Positions 27,267 through 36,168 are shown, numbered from the stretch's first letter. The stretch: DNA of 64,000 nt from Phocaeicola massiliensis B84634 = Timone 84634 = DSM 17679 = JCM 13223 (GCF_000382445.1 NZ_KB905472.1:319387-383386); one strand, 5' to 3'. Program-made: numbers and translations. Notes: generated by a model from the letters alone, not told the origin.

Positions 27267-27599
27267 ATGTATACAGTAATTAAGCGAATGGAAGTATCGG
27301 CTTCGCACAGCCTGAATCTTTCGTATAGAAGTAAATGCGAGAATTTGCATGGTCACAATTGGATTATTACAGTTTATTGCCGTTCGGAGGTGTTGAATGC
27401 AGATGGAATGGTGGTGGACTTTACCCATATCAAAGAGGCTGTGATGGGGCGTTTGGATCATCAAAATCTGAATGAGGTACTTCATTTTAATCCTACAGCC
27501 GAAAATATTGCACATTGGATTTGTGAGCAAATACCCTTTTGTTTTAAAGTTGAAGTCCGTGAATCGGAAGGTAATACTGTGATATATGAAAAAGATTAA
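27267..27599 (+). CDS. queD: 6-carboxy-5,6,7,8-tetrahydropterin synthase
   Basis: A 110-residue QueD/PTPS-family enzyme that converts dihydroneopterin triphosphate to carboxytetrahydropterin in queuosine precursor synthesis. The first zinc-ligand His is in VSASHSLNL and the catalytic Cys with the two other zinc His are in KCENLHGHNW; the VVDFTHIK and RLDHQNLNE segments and the C-terminal VRESEGNTVIY Glu complete the site. ATG at 27267 is chosen over a GTG at 27264. It overlaps queE by 14 nt. Confidence 0.92.
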   Translation: MYTVIKRMEVSASHSLNLSYRSKCENLHGHNWIITVYCRSEVLNADGMVVDFTHIKEAVMGRLDHQNLNEVLHFNPTAENIAHWICEQIPFCFKVEVRESEGNTVIYEKD

Positions 27600-28131
27600 T
27601 GAGATTTTCTATAGCTTGCAGGGTGAAGGATATCATACAGGTATTCCTGCTATATTTGTCCGCTTTTCGGGATGTAATATGAAGTGTTCCTTTTGCGATA
27701 CGTTACATGAAGACGGGATAATGATGAGCGATGAAGAAATAATATCGGAAGTTGTTAAGTACCCCGCTTCTATGGTTGTTCTTACCGGAGGCGAACCGGG
27801 TTTATGGATTGACGAAAGTTTGGTGGATGCTTTACATAATGAAGGAAAATATGTCTGTGTCGAAACTAACGGTACGTGTGTGCTACCAGGCAATGTAGAC
27901 TGGGTAACTTGTTCGCCAAAAGAAGGAGGGGAAGTAAGATTGAACCATATAGATGAGGTGAAGATTGTCTATGTGGGACAAGATGTATCTGTTTATTTGG
28001 ATTTGCCTGCTCGGTATTATTTTATACAGCCTTGTTCCTGTTCCAATACCGAGGCAGTAATTGCTTATATTCTGAAGTATCCCAAGTGGCGATTGAGTTT
28101 GCAAACTCATAAGTTATTACAAATCCCCTGA
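27586..28131 (+). CDS. queE: 7-carboxy-7-deazaguanine synthase (radical SAM)
   Basis: A 181-residue radical SAM enzyme that rearranges carboxytetrahydropterin to 7-carboxy-7-deazaguanine. The iron-sulfur motif CxxxCxxC is in GCNMKCSFCDT, the SAM-binding TGGEPG motif follows at about 65, and the start NEIFYSLQGEGYHTG is typical of QueE. The short form (about 180 residues) is a known Bacteroidota variant. Coupled to queD by a 14-nt overlap. Downstream genes of the pathway (queC, queF) are not in the window. Confidence 0.93.
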   Translation: MKKINEIFYSLQGEGYHTGIPAIFVRFSGCNMKCSFCDTLHEDGIMMSDEEIISEVVKYPASMVVLTGGEPGLWIDESLVDALHNEGKYVCVETNGTCVLPGNVDWVTCSPKEGGEVRLNHIDEVKIVYVGQDVSVYLDLPARYYFIQPCSCSNTEAVIAYILKYPKWRLSLQTHKLLQIP

Positions 28132-28663
28132 TGTCTTTTTCTGCAATAAAAATGCTTTCAAGAAAAAGTTGATATAAAGTTGCTTTCACACGTTTCGCTC
28201 TCTGAAACCCTTTATTCATCGGCTTTTTGGGTGAAAAGGATTTTTAAGAGGTGAATTTATTGCTTTCACACGGAAACTCTTATGAACAGTGAGTTTCCGG
28301 TATTTGTGAAATGTGAAAGGACATTTTATCAACTTTTTTTTCAAAACTCAATTAATGCATTAAATCGGCGAGAAAATTCAGAGAAAAGTGTTTTGAAAAA
28401 AAGACCTTGGTCTTTTCGCAAAACATCTTGTTCTTTTTTAAAAAGAACAAAGTCTTTTTCTAAAAGCCGATGAAGTTTTTGGAGGCTCTTGATTCAGTAT
28501 TAGTTTTATTGTTTATATTCAAAATTTTAAATACCGATTTCCCAACAGCAATAAATAATAGCCTTATCAATTTCATAAACTGTTAAGTTTCTTTTTATGT
28601 GAGGCAAAGGTACGTATTTTAAGGAGTTTCGGAACGGGGAAAGTTGAGGCTTTGCACGATATA
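28132..28663. other. Gene-free, inverted-repeat-rich intergenic stretch
   Basis: No credible gene is seen between queE and the tRNA-Trp terminator. It holds several inverted repeats: a 9-bp hairpin at 28271-28279 with 28291-28299; an 8-bp one at 28399-28406 with 28409-28416; an 11-bp one at 28428-28450; and a pair of distant arms CATCGGCTTTT (near 28218) and AAAAGCCGATG (near 28462). A roughly 35-bp imperfect inverted copy links the parts around 28160-28200 and 28305-28340, both containing GTGAAAG and ATCAACTTTTT on opposite strands. Short open frames on each strand (MNKGFQRAKRV and FVKCERTFYQLF types) are by-products of this repeat. Function unknown: dispersed repeat or non-coding RNA are both possible. 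Confidence 0.5.
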
Positions 28664-28694
28664 AAAAAGTTGTATCAATTTGATACAACTTTTT
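28664..28694 (-). terminator. Terminator of tRNA-Trp
   Basis: A perfect 15-bp palindromic stem (28664-28678 and 28680-28694) directly after the 3' end of the minus-strand tRNA-Trp gene, with the A/T ends supplying the U-run on transcription. Confidence 0.8.
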
Positions 28695-28696
28695 AG

Positions 28697-28769
28697 CACG
28701 GGAGGAGAGGCTCGAACTCCCGACACCCGGTTTTGGAGACCGGTGCTCTACCAACTGAGCTACTCCCGT
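28697..28769 (-). tRNA. tRNA-Trp (anticodon CCA)
   Basis: A 73-nt cloverleaf with no encoded CCA end. Acceptor stem ACGGGAG / CTCCCGT, D arm GCTCAGTTGGTAGAGC, anticodon loop CTCCAAA giving CCA, T arm with TTCGAGC loop, discriminator G. All stems pair, with one G-T in the T stem. A full promoter lies just upstream and a strong terminator just downstream, so it is a single-gene transcript. Confidence 0.96.
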
Positions 28770-28780
28770 GTTTTCGGCTG

Positions 28781-28811
28781 CAAAGGTAGTGTAATATTTG
28801 AAATATACAAA
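28781..28811 (-). promoter_or_regulatory. tRNA-Trp promoter (-33 TTTG, -7 TACCTTTG)
   Basis: On the minus strand TTTG (28808-28811) and TACCTTTG (28781-28788) are 19 nt apart, matching both elements of the Bacteroides vegetative promoter, 12 nt before the tRNA 5' end. Confidence 0.8.
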
Positions 28812-28836
28812 TCTATTTATGAAAAATATTTTTTTT

Positions 28837-29430
28837 CTATTCGTTCAGTAATCCTAATTCGTTGAACATGACCCGATAAGCTGCAGCTTTTTTTTCCAGG
28901 GCCAAAGGATAGGCACGGCTGGAAGAAGGCATTCTGTATAATTTCATAGCCTTGTCTCCAAATTCGAAAGGTTCGCTTGTACCTACGGTTGGCTCTTTTA
29001 CCTCTATTTGTTCGCGGATAATGTCTGTTGCTTTCTGTCCGGTGGTAACAATGGCTTTGCACATCGGAATTTGTTTTAGTAACAGGCTGATATCTGTTTG
29101 TTCTATTACTTCCAGAAACTTGTCGGAGGCATTGTCTTGTAAACGGCGGATAGCTGAAGCTGTATCATAAAGTGCGATTCCTTTGTCGTTTAGGAATTCA
29201 ATGATACGGTCTTTATCAAATACTTTCTTCTCAGGGTTCAGGAAATGCTCTTTGTCCTGAAAGAAAATAAGTCCGACGATACGCCACATATCATTTTGCA
29301 GGTTAGGGTAGAAGAAATCCATGCTCCACCGTTTTTTTTGCGGAGGAAAACTGCCAAGCATCAGCAGGACAGCATTAGCCGGCAGAAAGGGTTCTAATGG
29401 ATGTTCTTCGATATTTAATAGAGAATCCAT
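28837..29430 (-). CDS. Uracil-DNA glycosylase superfamily protein
   Basis: A 197-residue protein of the UDG fold. The N-terminal active-site loop LGSFPPQKKRWSMDFFYPNL and NDMWRIVGLIF match the MUG/hypoxanthine-glycosylase-like branch, where G-S-F-P and a following Y/F-x-P-x-N-x-x-W are typical; the C-terminal loop MPSSSRAYPL takes the place of the HPSPLS motif. The lesion it removes (uracil, hypoxanthine or other) cannot be told. Alone in its transcript. Confidence 0.8.
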   Translation of the reverse strand: MDSLLNIEEHPLEPFLPANAVLLMLGSFPPQKKRWSMDFFYPNLQNDMWRIVGLIFFQDKEHFLNPEKKVFDKDRIIEFLNDKGIALYDTASAIRRLQDNASDKFLEVIEQTDISLLLKQIPMCKAIVTTGQKATDIIREQIEVKEPTVGTSEPFEFGDKAMKLYRMPSSSRAYPLALEKKAAAYRVMFNELGLLNE

Positions 29431-29482
29431 GAAATCTTTGGAAATTAAGTTTATGAAGCTATATCGAAATATGTACTTACCA

Positions 29483-29513
29483 TAGGGGCAAATACTCGGA
29501 TTCGTCCCTACAG
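29483..29513. repeat. Short REP-like hairpin (TAGGGGC family)
   Basis: Arms TAGGGGCAAAT and ATTCGTCCCTA pair with two G-T type mismatches across a 9-nt loop, between the UDG gene and the stop of the next minus-strand gene. The TAGGGGC core recurs at 21163 and twice near 61553, suggesting a dispersed repeat family. It may terminate transcription of the gene ending at 29554. Confidence 0.5.
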
Positions 29514-29553
29514 CAAAGCTATAATGGCAAGAGTAGTAAACCGCAATGCGAGT

Positions 29554-30180
29554 TTATTCTTTTGGCTTCGGCTCTTTTTTAGCCAATAAAACGATATTGT
29601 AAACGTATTCGGTCATCCAATTTTCAGAGTATCCCAATGCGTGTTGATACTTACGGATAGCAATACAAGTTTTGTGTACGCTGTCATCTTTCCAGTCTGT
29701 TTTGGTCATAATGTCATGGATAGTTTTTTCCGTCATATTACGTAACATCTTCTTCATTACGCTGGGCATACGGAACTTCCATTGCATCAGATTGCCGATA
29801 AGCATCATCAAGTCATTGCTGAATCCTTGGAACATAAAAAGATATGTCTTTACATCGTTTACATTCTTACAATTCTTTTTAATGGAATTGTCTATTTCTT
29901 TGAAGAAATCATCACTTAGTCCATAAAGTTCTACTAACATTTTTTTACAGCGTGACTTTTCGGCAATTCCTAATTTATTGTTTTGGGTCGGGATTTTAAG
30001 TGTACGTTTGAAAACTGCCATGTCAGGCAGAAAATTAATATTGGTAATACCTATATTGCAGGCCATTACAGACTGATAATATACACGAATCAGCGTCATG
30101 AAGTCTTCCATTCCACCTACTTTGGCGTTTTCTTCTCCTTCTGCTTGTTTTTTACTGAATAATTTTGAAAATATGCTCAT
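29554..30180 (-). CDS. Conserved hypothetical protein
   Basis: A 208-residue soluble, basic and helix-rich protein. No family motif recognised. N-terminal MSIFSKLFSKKQAEGEEN is charged and unstructured-looking; the rest shows hydrophobic helices such as YLFMFQGFSNDLMMLIGNLM but no convincing membrane span or signal peptide. It has its own TATCTTTG promoter box 27 nt upstream and is not obviously linked to the symporter gene before it. Codon use and composition match the chromosome. Confidence 0.7.
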   Translation of the reverse strand: MSIFSKLFSKKQAEGEENAKVGGMEDFMTLIRVYYQSVMACNIGITNINFLPDMAVFKRTLKIPTQNNKLGIAEKSRCKKMLVELYGLSDDFFKEIDNSIKKNCKNVNDVKTYLFMFQGFSNDLMMLIGNLMQWKFRMPSVMKKMLRNMTEKTIHDIMTKTDWKDDSVHKTCIAIRKYQHALGYSENWMTEYVYNIVLLAKKEPKPKE

Positions 30181-30206
30181 GGCTTTTTTATTTTATGTTC
30201 TTGCCG

Positions 30207-30214
30207 CAAAGATA
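30207..30214 (-). promoter_or_regulatory. Predicted -7 box of the 29554-30180 gene
   Basis: Minus strand TATCTTTG, exact TAnnTTTG match, 27 nt before the ATG at 30180. No -33 box identified. Confidence 0.5.
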
Positions 30215-30233
30215 CTTATTTTTTTTTAATACT

Positions 30234-31634
30234 TTACCAACATTCCAAATCTTCCTCAATGTCCTTCATTCTATCTTTCGTGAAAACAGGATTCTTAATT
30301 CCGCTACGTTTCTGTATCCGATAATCTTCTAATAGGCGGAAAGCATATTTGCCTAATAGAACGATGGCTATCAGGTTACAAATGGTCATGAATCCCATTG
30401 CTATATCTGCCAGGCCCCATGCCAAGTCCAAGCTGGCAAGTGCACCGAACATTACCATGCCGCATACAGAGATGCGGTAAACCGGAATAGCCCAGCGTTG
30501 GCGGGTGATATATCGTACATTGGCTTCGCCGTAATAATAGTTTCCCAATATACTACTGTAAGCAAAAAATAGAATTGCTACTGCTACATAAATTGTTCCG
30601 ATATCACCTATTTCATTATTTAACGCCATCTGTGTCAGTTTAATTCCGTTGGCTTCTCCTGTAGACGCCAGCCCGCTGAAAAGAATGATAAATGCTGTAC
30701 ATGTGCAAATGACCAAGGTATCTGTAAAAACACCTAATGTTTGAATCAATCCTTGTTTTACGGGATGGGTGACATCGGCGGTTGCTGCCACATTGGGTGC
30801 AGAACCCATACCGGCTTCGTTGCTGAACAATCCGCGTTTGATGCCTTGCATCAATGCCATGCCTATACCCCCGCCTAATGCCTGTTCCCAACCGAAAGCA
30901 TTCTCAATAATCAGCTCAATGACTCCCGGCAAATGTTTGACATTCATAATCACGATGAAAAGTGCTAAAAAAATATACCCCAAGGCCATGATGGGTACAA
31001 TGATGCTGCTGACTTTGGCTATACGCTGAATACCTCCGAAAATAATAATTAATGTAAGTGCAGTCAATATGCATCCCATCAGAGCCGGAGAAATATTGAA
31101 AGCTTCCTCGAATGCGGCACAGATAGTGTTGCTCTGCACGGAATTGAAAGCAAACCCGAAGGTGAAAATGAGCAAAAAGGCGAATAGAATTCCCATCCAT
31201 GGTTGTTTTAATCCTTTTTTCATGTAATAAGCGGGGCCACCGACAAAAGAATTATGTCCATGTACCTTATATAGCTGGGCAAGTGTGGATTCGATAAAGG
31301 CACTGCTGGCACCAAAAAGTGCAATTACCCACATCCAAAAGACTGCACCCGGACCACCCAATGTAATGGCGGTGGCTACTCCTGCCAGATTGCCTGTTCC
31401 CACGCGGCTTGCTATGGAGATGGCAAATGCCTGAAAAGAGGAGATGTGATGTTCGCGACCTTCTGTCTTGCCGGTGGAATCTCCAAGCAGGCGTACCATT
31501 TCGCCTATCATGCGGAATTGTACAAATTTCGTTTTGTAAGTGAACCAGAATGCGCAACCTAGCAGCATTATAATTAAGATGTATGTCAAAATAACATCAT
31601 TTACGTTGCCAATTAATTGGGTTAAAATATCCAT
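30234..31634 (-). CDS. Sodium:alanine/glycine symporter (AGCS family)
   Basis: A 466-residue inner-membrane carrier with about 11 hydrophobic spans. AGCS hallmarks are SRVGTGNLAGVATAITLGGP, the WMWVIALFGASSAFIESTLA stretch, the GGPAYYMKKGL loop and NEAGMGSAPNVAATA. Members import alanine, glycine or related small amino acids with sodium. Full family length. The AlbA_2 gene ends 42 nt upstream on the same strand. Confidence 0.92.
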   Translation of the reverse strand: MDILTQLIGNVNDVILTYILIIMLLGCAFWFTYKTKFVQFRMIGEMVRLLGDSTGKTEGREHHISSFQAFAISIASRVGTGNLAGVATAITLGGPGAVFWMWVIALFGASSAFIESTLAQLYKVHGHNSFVGGPAYYMKKGLKQPWMGILFAFLLIFTFGFAFNSVQSNTICAAFEEAFNISPALMGCILTALTLIIIFGGIQRIAKVSSIIVPIMALGYIFLALFIVIMNVKHLPGVIELIIENAFGWEQALGGGIGMALMQGIKRGLFSNEAGMGSAPNVAATADVTHPVKQGLIQTLGVFTDTLVICTCTAFIILFSGLASTGEANGIKLTQMALNNEIGDIGTIYVAVAILFFAYSSILGNYYYGEANVRYITRQRWAIPVYRISVCGMVMFGALASLDLAWGLADIAMGFMTICNLIAIVLLGKYAFRLLEDYRIQKRSGIKNPVFTKDRMKDIEEDLECW

Positions 31635-31676
31635 TACTTTATATTGTCTTTAGTTTAGGTTTTAATATTGATGTTT

Positions 31677-32324
31677 TTATTCTTGGTTTAGTCTGAAGTA
31701 AAACTTATGTCCGCTAAATACAGGCTCTACTAAGCCAAAACGAATAAAGTCTGCTAATAGTTCGCTTGCAGTCTTCCTGTTTAAGTTACAAATTCGGCAA
31801 CACTGATTGAGAGATATTTCTCCACGTTCTTTCAGTGTGTCAAGCAGCCGTTGTTCTCTTTCTGTAAACTCAACCAATACGCCTTCCGTTTTTTTTGTAT
31901 GCTGCCACATTTTCAGATGTACAGGTGTGGCAAGGATATTTTCATCTTTGATACGGATGTATGCCCAAGGCTTATTTTTTTCATCCAGTGCATAGACAGG
32001 CTTGACTGCCATTTCACCGATAGAAACTTCTAATACGCTTTTTCCTTCGACCAAATAAGTCCGTGTCTCGATTTCTACTTTAGGGCAGCAATACATTGTG
32101 GCTGCCGCTTCTATCATATATATTTCTTCTTCTGAACGAATGCCGGCTATTTTGCCGTTGTCTTTGACGCCGACCAACAATCGTCCTCCTTCTGTATTGG
32201 CAAAGGCGGACAAGCTTCGGGCTATCTTGCGTGCATCCGATATTTCGAATTTAAAATCTTGATGGCAATGTTCTCCCTCCGAGACCAGTTGCCGGATGTA
32301 TTGGGTATCTGTTAATGGCTTCAT
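31677..32324 (-). CDS. AlbA_2 (Schlafen-type) domain protein with winged helix
   Basis: A 215-residue protein. The N-terminal half fits the AlbA_2 / divergent AAA-4 domain: CHQDFKFEISDARKIARSLS followed by AFANTEGGRLLVGVKDNGKI. The C-terminal part (about 145-210: EREQRLLDTLKERGEISLNQ then LNRKTASELLADFIRFG) is a winged helix, so DNA or RNA binding is likely. Family members in Bacteroides are predicted transcription regulators; targets unknown. The ATG at 32324 is preferred; an upstream start at 32438 would include the promoter and a membrane-like junk stretch. Confidence 0.85.
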   Translation of the reverse strand: MKPLTDTQYIRQLVSEGEHCHQDFKFEISDARKIARSLSAFANTEGGRLLVGVKDNGKIAGIRSEEEIYMIEAAATMYCCPKVEIETRTYLVEGKSVLEVSIGEMAVKPVYALDEKNKPWAYIRIKDENILATPVHLKMWQHTKKTEGVLVEFTEREQRLLDTLKERGEISLNQCCRICNLNRKTASELLADFIRFGLVEPVFSGHKFYFRLNQE

Positions 32325-32332
32325 TTCGGTTG

Positions 32333-32340
32333 CAAAAATA
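32333..32340 (-). promoter_or_regulatory. Predicted -7 box of the AlbA_2 gene
   Basis: Minus strand TATTTTTG, exact TAnnTTTG match but only eight bases before the ATG at 32324, so the 5' leader would be nearly absent. Confidence 0.45.
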
Positions 32341-32493
32341 GGAAAAATAATGCTTATGCTCAAAAGGGAGGAGGAAGGATGAAACAAATTATAGGTATTA
32401 AATGATAAAAATGAAAGAATTAACTTGGTTATTATCAAGCTTTTTCTTTCATTTGCATAGGAAAAAGAAATTAGCTTTTAAATAATAAAGGAT

Positions 32494-35400
32494 ATGAAGA
32501 AATTGGGACTTGTCATTGTGCTGTTGTGTCTTTCTATGGCAGTTAGTGCAGGTGGGTTTATGTTCAAGCATCTTGAAGTAAAAGATGGTTTGTCTAGTAA
32601 TCGGGTAAACGATATATTTAAAGATTCAGAAGGCTTTATGTGGTTTGCTACGGCTTCGGGGCTGAATCGTTATGATGGTTGCCAAATGAAAGTTTATCGC
32701 AGCCATAACCTTGACTTGGGACCTTTGCCGGATAATTGTGTTCAAAAGGTACAGGAAGATGGAAAGAAAAGACTGTGGATACGTACCGCTGCCGGTTATA
32801 CGATTTATGATTCTAAAACAGAAAGTTTTAATCGTGATGTGCATGCTTTGTTGTGGGAAGCCGGTATTGACGGAATCCCTGCTTTGACTTATATTGATAA
32901 GAATAAGAACATGTGGTTCTATATTGCTTCTAAAGGCTGCTATCTTTATATTCCTGAATCACAGTTGCTTTATCCGCTTTTGTTTGATGCCGGTCAATTG
33001 CCTGAAGGAGAGATAACGGATATTTCAGAGTGTAGTGATGGAGTATTGCTTGTGTATAATACGGGAATGATTGTGTGTCTGAACAGGGATACAAATAAAA
33101 TAAATTGGGATTTAAAGGAGATATCCAAAGAATTGGGAAATAATAAATATGAGACTTTTTCTTTTTTCGTAGATAAAGAGAATGACATTTGGATTTACAG
33201 TCCTTCCGGACTTTGGATTTATAATCCGGCAGAGAAGAAGTGGCAAAAGAAGTTAAGAGACCTTATAAATCGGCAATCGCGGAGTGCGGTGTTGTCCGTT
33301 GCTCAGGATTTGCAAGGACGTATTTGGATAGGACGGGAACATGACGGGGTAAATATCCTGAATAAGTCTACCGGGGAAATAAAAACATTGATGCATCAAC
33401 CTGACGATGAACGCAGTCTGCAAGATAATACTGTTTCTGCATTATATGAAGATCCTAATGGAATGATGTGGTTAGGCACATGGAAGAAAGGAATATCTTA
33501 TTATCATGAAAGTATCTTCAAATTCAGTCTTGATTATGTGGGTGATGTCACTGCTGTTGAAGAAGATAAGAATGGGGATTTGTGGATAGGAACCAACAAT
33601 GATGGTTTGATACATTGGAAAATAAATACCGGTGAACCTCAATTGTTTGTCCGTGAGGTATCCGATGCCAATTCTTTATCATCGGATGCTGTCTCTTGTT
33701 TATTGAGAACCAGAGACGGAAAGCTTTGGATAGGAACGCTGGGAGGAGGATTGGACTGTTATGATAATGGTCGATTTACTCATTATAAGAATATGGTGAA
33801 AAATAGTAAATCATTGACTGATAATAATATTGTGGCGTTGGCGGAAGATAAATCCGGTATTGTCTGGATAGGTACATCAGGTGGTGGTCTGCAAAGTCTC
33901 AATCCACGTACAGGAGAATTTAATACTTATAATACCACAACGTCTGACCTTGCATTTAATACTGTTTCTTCATTGTATATAACTAGGGATAACTCCTTAA
34001 TGATAGGGACTTCCCGGGGACTGTCTGTCATGGATTTGTCAACAAAAAAGATTATTTCTTTGACGGGAACTAAATCGGGAAAAACTCGTTTCTCAAACCA
34101 GAATATAAATCAGGTGTATGAAGATAGTCGTGGGCTGATATGGATAGCAACTCGTGAGGGATTGAATATTTATAACCCGAAGATAGATGAATTGACGATT
34201 CTTGCAGAGAAAAATGGTTTGTCAAACCTGTTGACAGTCGGAATTGTGGAGGATGATAACTCGAATATGTGGATAACTTCTGCCAAAGGATTGACTCATA
34301 TCATACCGATGCTTGACTCAAAGACCGGTATGTATGATTTTCGTTGTAATATTTATGATGAAAGAGATGGTTTACAGAGTAGCGGTTTTAATCAACGCTC
34401 TGTGAAAAAGTTGTCTTCCGGTGAAATCGTAATAGGAGGAGTATATGGAATTAATCGTTTCTTTTCTGATAAGATTAAATACAACGAGGTATTGCCTAAC
34501 GTGTTTTTTACTCATTTCTTGTTGTTCAATAAAGAAGTTGAAGTAGGAGAAGTATATGGTGATAAAGTCATTTTGGATAAGGCTTTGAATTTTGTAGATC
34601 AAGTGGAGTTGGATTATAAGCAGAATATGTTTTGTGTGCAGTTCGCTTCAGATAATTATATTATTCCTGAGAAAGTGGAATATGCCTATAAGCTGGAAGG
34701 ATTCGGTGATGAATGGATTACGACTAAGACAGGAGAGGCGGTTTATACCAATTTATTTCCCGGTACTTATTTATTGAGGGTAAAAGCAATAAACAGTGAT
34801 GGATTCAGTGGAAATGAAGAAGCTTCGCTGAAAATAGTTGTTACACCTCCGTTTTGGCTGTCTACATGGGCTTGTATACTGTATGTTATTCTGTTTGTTG
34901 GCATTATGTTGTTAATGTGCAGTAAAATGTGCGGTGGCAAACGTAAATCCGGACAATCAGAGGAGCAGTCTGAGATAGGAGAGGATGAATCGGATGAGGA
35001 ATCGGAAGAATTAGAACAGCCCGGCAGTTATAAACCGGAAGAGAAGGTGACGTCTGAAGAAGAATCCGGTGCCGTTTTACTTGCTCACGATGAATCAATA
35101 TCTTCCGAAGTTGTGGATGAAGTTGTTTCGAAAGCAGTTGAAGAAGAAGAGGTTGTAGAGATAAAAACGATAGAATCTGTTTTGGAGGAAAAAAAGGAAA
35201 TTGACACCGTTTCAACCATCAAGACCCAGAGGGCCAGAGTTATCCAACTTATAGAAGATGAAAACAGTGACGAGTATACTACTTATATAGTACCGGAAGA
35301 TGAGTTGCCGGAGGTGATTATTACTGCAGGAAGTAAGAAGGTTGATGGTATTATCCCTCCTGCTATCAGTGAGATGATAGGAACGAAGAAAGCTGTAAGC

Positions 35401-35763
35401 CATAGTGGTAATGATGAATCGGTAGATGAGAAGCTATTGGGAGCCGCGATGAAATATGTAGAAAGTAATATTTCCCGTAGCGATTTATCGGTAGAAGAAT
35501 TAAGCCGTGAACTGGGAATGAGCCGTGTAAACTTATATAAGAGATTGGTGGCTATGACAGGGAAGACACCGATAGAGTTTATTCGTGTTATTCGTTTGAA
35601 GCATGCTGCTAAGTTGTTGCGTGAGACTCGGATGAATATATCGGAAGTTGCTTATCAGGTGGGATTCAATAATCCTAAGTATTTTACTAAATATTTTAAA
35701 GAAGAATTTGGTATGCTTCCGTCAGTGTATCAGGAGAAAGAAAAACAAGAACAAGGCGAATGA
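32494..35763 (+). CDS. Membrane-bound propeller/Y_Y_Y sensor with AraC output, lacking kinase and receiver
   Basis: A 1089-residue protein that starts like a Bacteroides hybrid two-component sensor: signal peptide (1-19), then two-component-propeller repeats such as IFKDSEGFMWFATASGLNRYDG, DKNGDLWIGTNNDGLIHW and EDKSGIVWIGTSGGGLQSLN up to about 700, a Y_Y_Y domain (about 725-785, with YAYKLEGFGDEWITT) and one membrane span (WACILYVILFVGIMLLMC, about 792-809). Instead of HisKA, HATPase and REC domains there is a 160-residue acidic Glu/Ser/Val-rich linker, followed by an AraC-type DNA-binding domain (about 975-1080: LSVEELSRELGMSRVNLYKR, VAYQVGFNNPKYFTKYFKEE). It should therefore signal from periplasm to DNA without phosphorylation. 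No polysaccharide locus adjoins it, so the ligand is unknown. Confidence 0.88.
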   Translation: MKKLGLVIVLLCLSMAVSAGGFMFKHLEVKDGLSSNRVNDIFKDSEGFMWFATASGLNRYDGCQMKVYRSHNLDLGPLPDNCVQKVQEDGKKRLWIRTAAGYTIYDSKTESFNRDVHALLWEAGIDGIPALTYIDKNKNMWFYIASKGCYLYIPESQLLYPLLFDAGQLPEGEITDISECSDGVLLVYNTGMIVCLNRDTNKINWDLKEISKELGNNKYETFSFFVDKENDIWIYSPSGLWIYNPAEKKWQKKLRDLINRQSRSAVLSVAQDLQGRIWIGREHDGVNILNKSTGEIKTLMHQPDDERSLQDNTVSALYEDPNGMMWLGTWKKGISYYHESIFKFSLDYVGDVTAVEEDKNGDLWIGTNNDGLIHWKINTGEPQLFVREVSDANSLSSDAVSCLLRTRDGKLWIGTLGGGLDCYDNGRFTHYKNMVKNSKSLTDNNIVALAEDKSGIVWIGTSGGGLQSLNPRTGEFNTYNTTTSDLAFNTVSSLYITRDNSLMIGTSRGLSVMDLSTKKIISLTGTKSGKTRFSNQNINQVYEDSRGLIWIATREGLNIYNPKIDELTILAEKNGLSNLLTVGIVEDDNSNMWITSAKGLTHIIPMLDSKTGMYDFRCNIYDERDGLQSSGFNQRSVKKLSSGEIVIGGVYGINRFFSDKIKYNEVLPNVFFTHFLLFNKEVEVGEVYGDKVILDKALNFVDQVELDYKQNMFCVQFASDNYIIPEKVEYAYKLEGFGDEWITTKTGEAVYTNLFPGTYLLRVKAINSDGFSGNEEASLKIVVTPPFWLSTWACILYVILFVGIMLLMCSKMCGGKRKSGQSEEQSEIGEDESDEESEELEQPGSYKPEEKVTSEEESGAVLLAHDESISSEVVDEVVSKAVEEEEVVEIKTIESVLEEKKEIDTVSTIKTQRARVIQLIEDENSDEYTTYIVPEDELPEVIITAGSKKVDGIIPPAISEMIGTKKAVSHSGNDESVDEKLLGAAMKYVESNISRSDLSVEELSRELGMSRVNLYKRLVAMTGKTPIEFIRVIRLKHAAKLLRETRMNISEVAYQVGFNNPKYFTKYFKEEFGMLPSVYQEKEKQEQGE

Positions 35764-35825
35764 TAAGAACAATTCCATTTGGAAGTTGTTTTATTTGTAA
35801 TAATCACATTTAAAATAAGAATAGA

Positions 35826-36101
35826 ATGGAACATACAGTCATACATGATGAGAAGGTAAATCGGTTTGAGGTTTTTGAATCGGGACAGATTGCTTATCTG
35901 CAATATGAGGAAAAAGACGGGGTGCTGGATATACTCCATACCATGGTTCCTCCACAATTGGAAGGAATGGGAATAGCAGCAGATTTGACAACGGCTGCTG
36001 CCAGATATGCCGAAATAAATCAATTGAAGATAAAACCTACTTGTTCATTTGCAAAAACATATTTCATACGTCATTCGCAATACGGGGATTTATTGGTATA
36101 A
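35826..36101 (+). CDS. Small GNAT-type N-acetyltransferase (YjdJ/COG2388 type)
   Basis: A 91-residue single-domain GNAT protein. The acetyl-CoA pyrophosphate loop is in PPQLEGMGIAADLTTAAARY (Q/R-x-x-G-x-G/A pattern), the preceding strand is LDILHTMVP, and the C-terminal CSFAKTYFIRHSQY matches the short YidJ/YjdJ type. Substrate unknown. It follows the sensor gene by 62 nt on the same strand and converges on the next gene across a hairpin. Confidence 0.85.
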   Translation: MEHTVIHDEKVNRFEVFESGQIAYLQYEEKDGVLDILHTMVPPQLEGMGIAADLTTAAARYAEINQLKIKPTCSFAKTYFIRHSQYGDLLV

Positions 36102-36110
36102 AGACGAAAA

Positions 36111-36168
36111 AGCAGTGTGTTGGAAATCCAATGTAACTATTACACTGGTTTGTTTTTGACACACTGCC
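36111..36168 (-). terminator. Hairpin between convergent genes
   Basis: Outer arms GCAGTGTGT (36112-36120) and ACACACTGC (36159-36167) with an inner near-perfect 9-bp stem (36128-36136, 36140-36148). On the minus strand it is followed by TTTTTC, so it best serves the gene ending at 36187, and it may also stop the plus-strand GNAT transcript. Confidence 0.7.

Noticed and set aside
28527..28754. Minus-strand ORF (MVEHRSPKPGVGSS) at tRNA-Trp
   Set aside because: Reads through the tRNA itself, a known false-ORF type.
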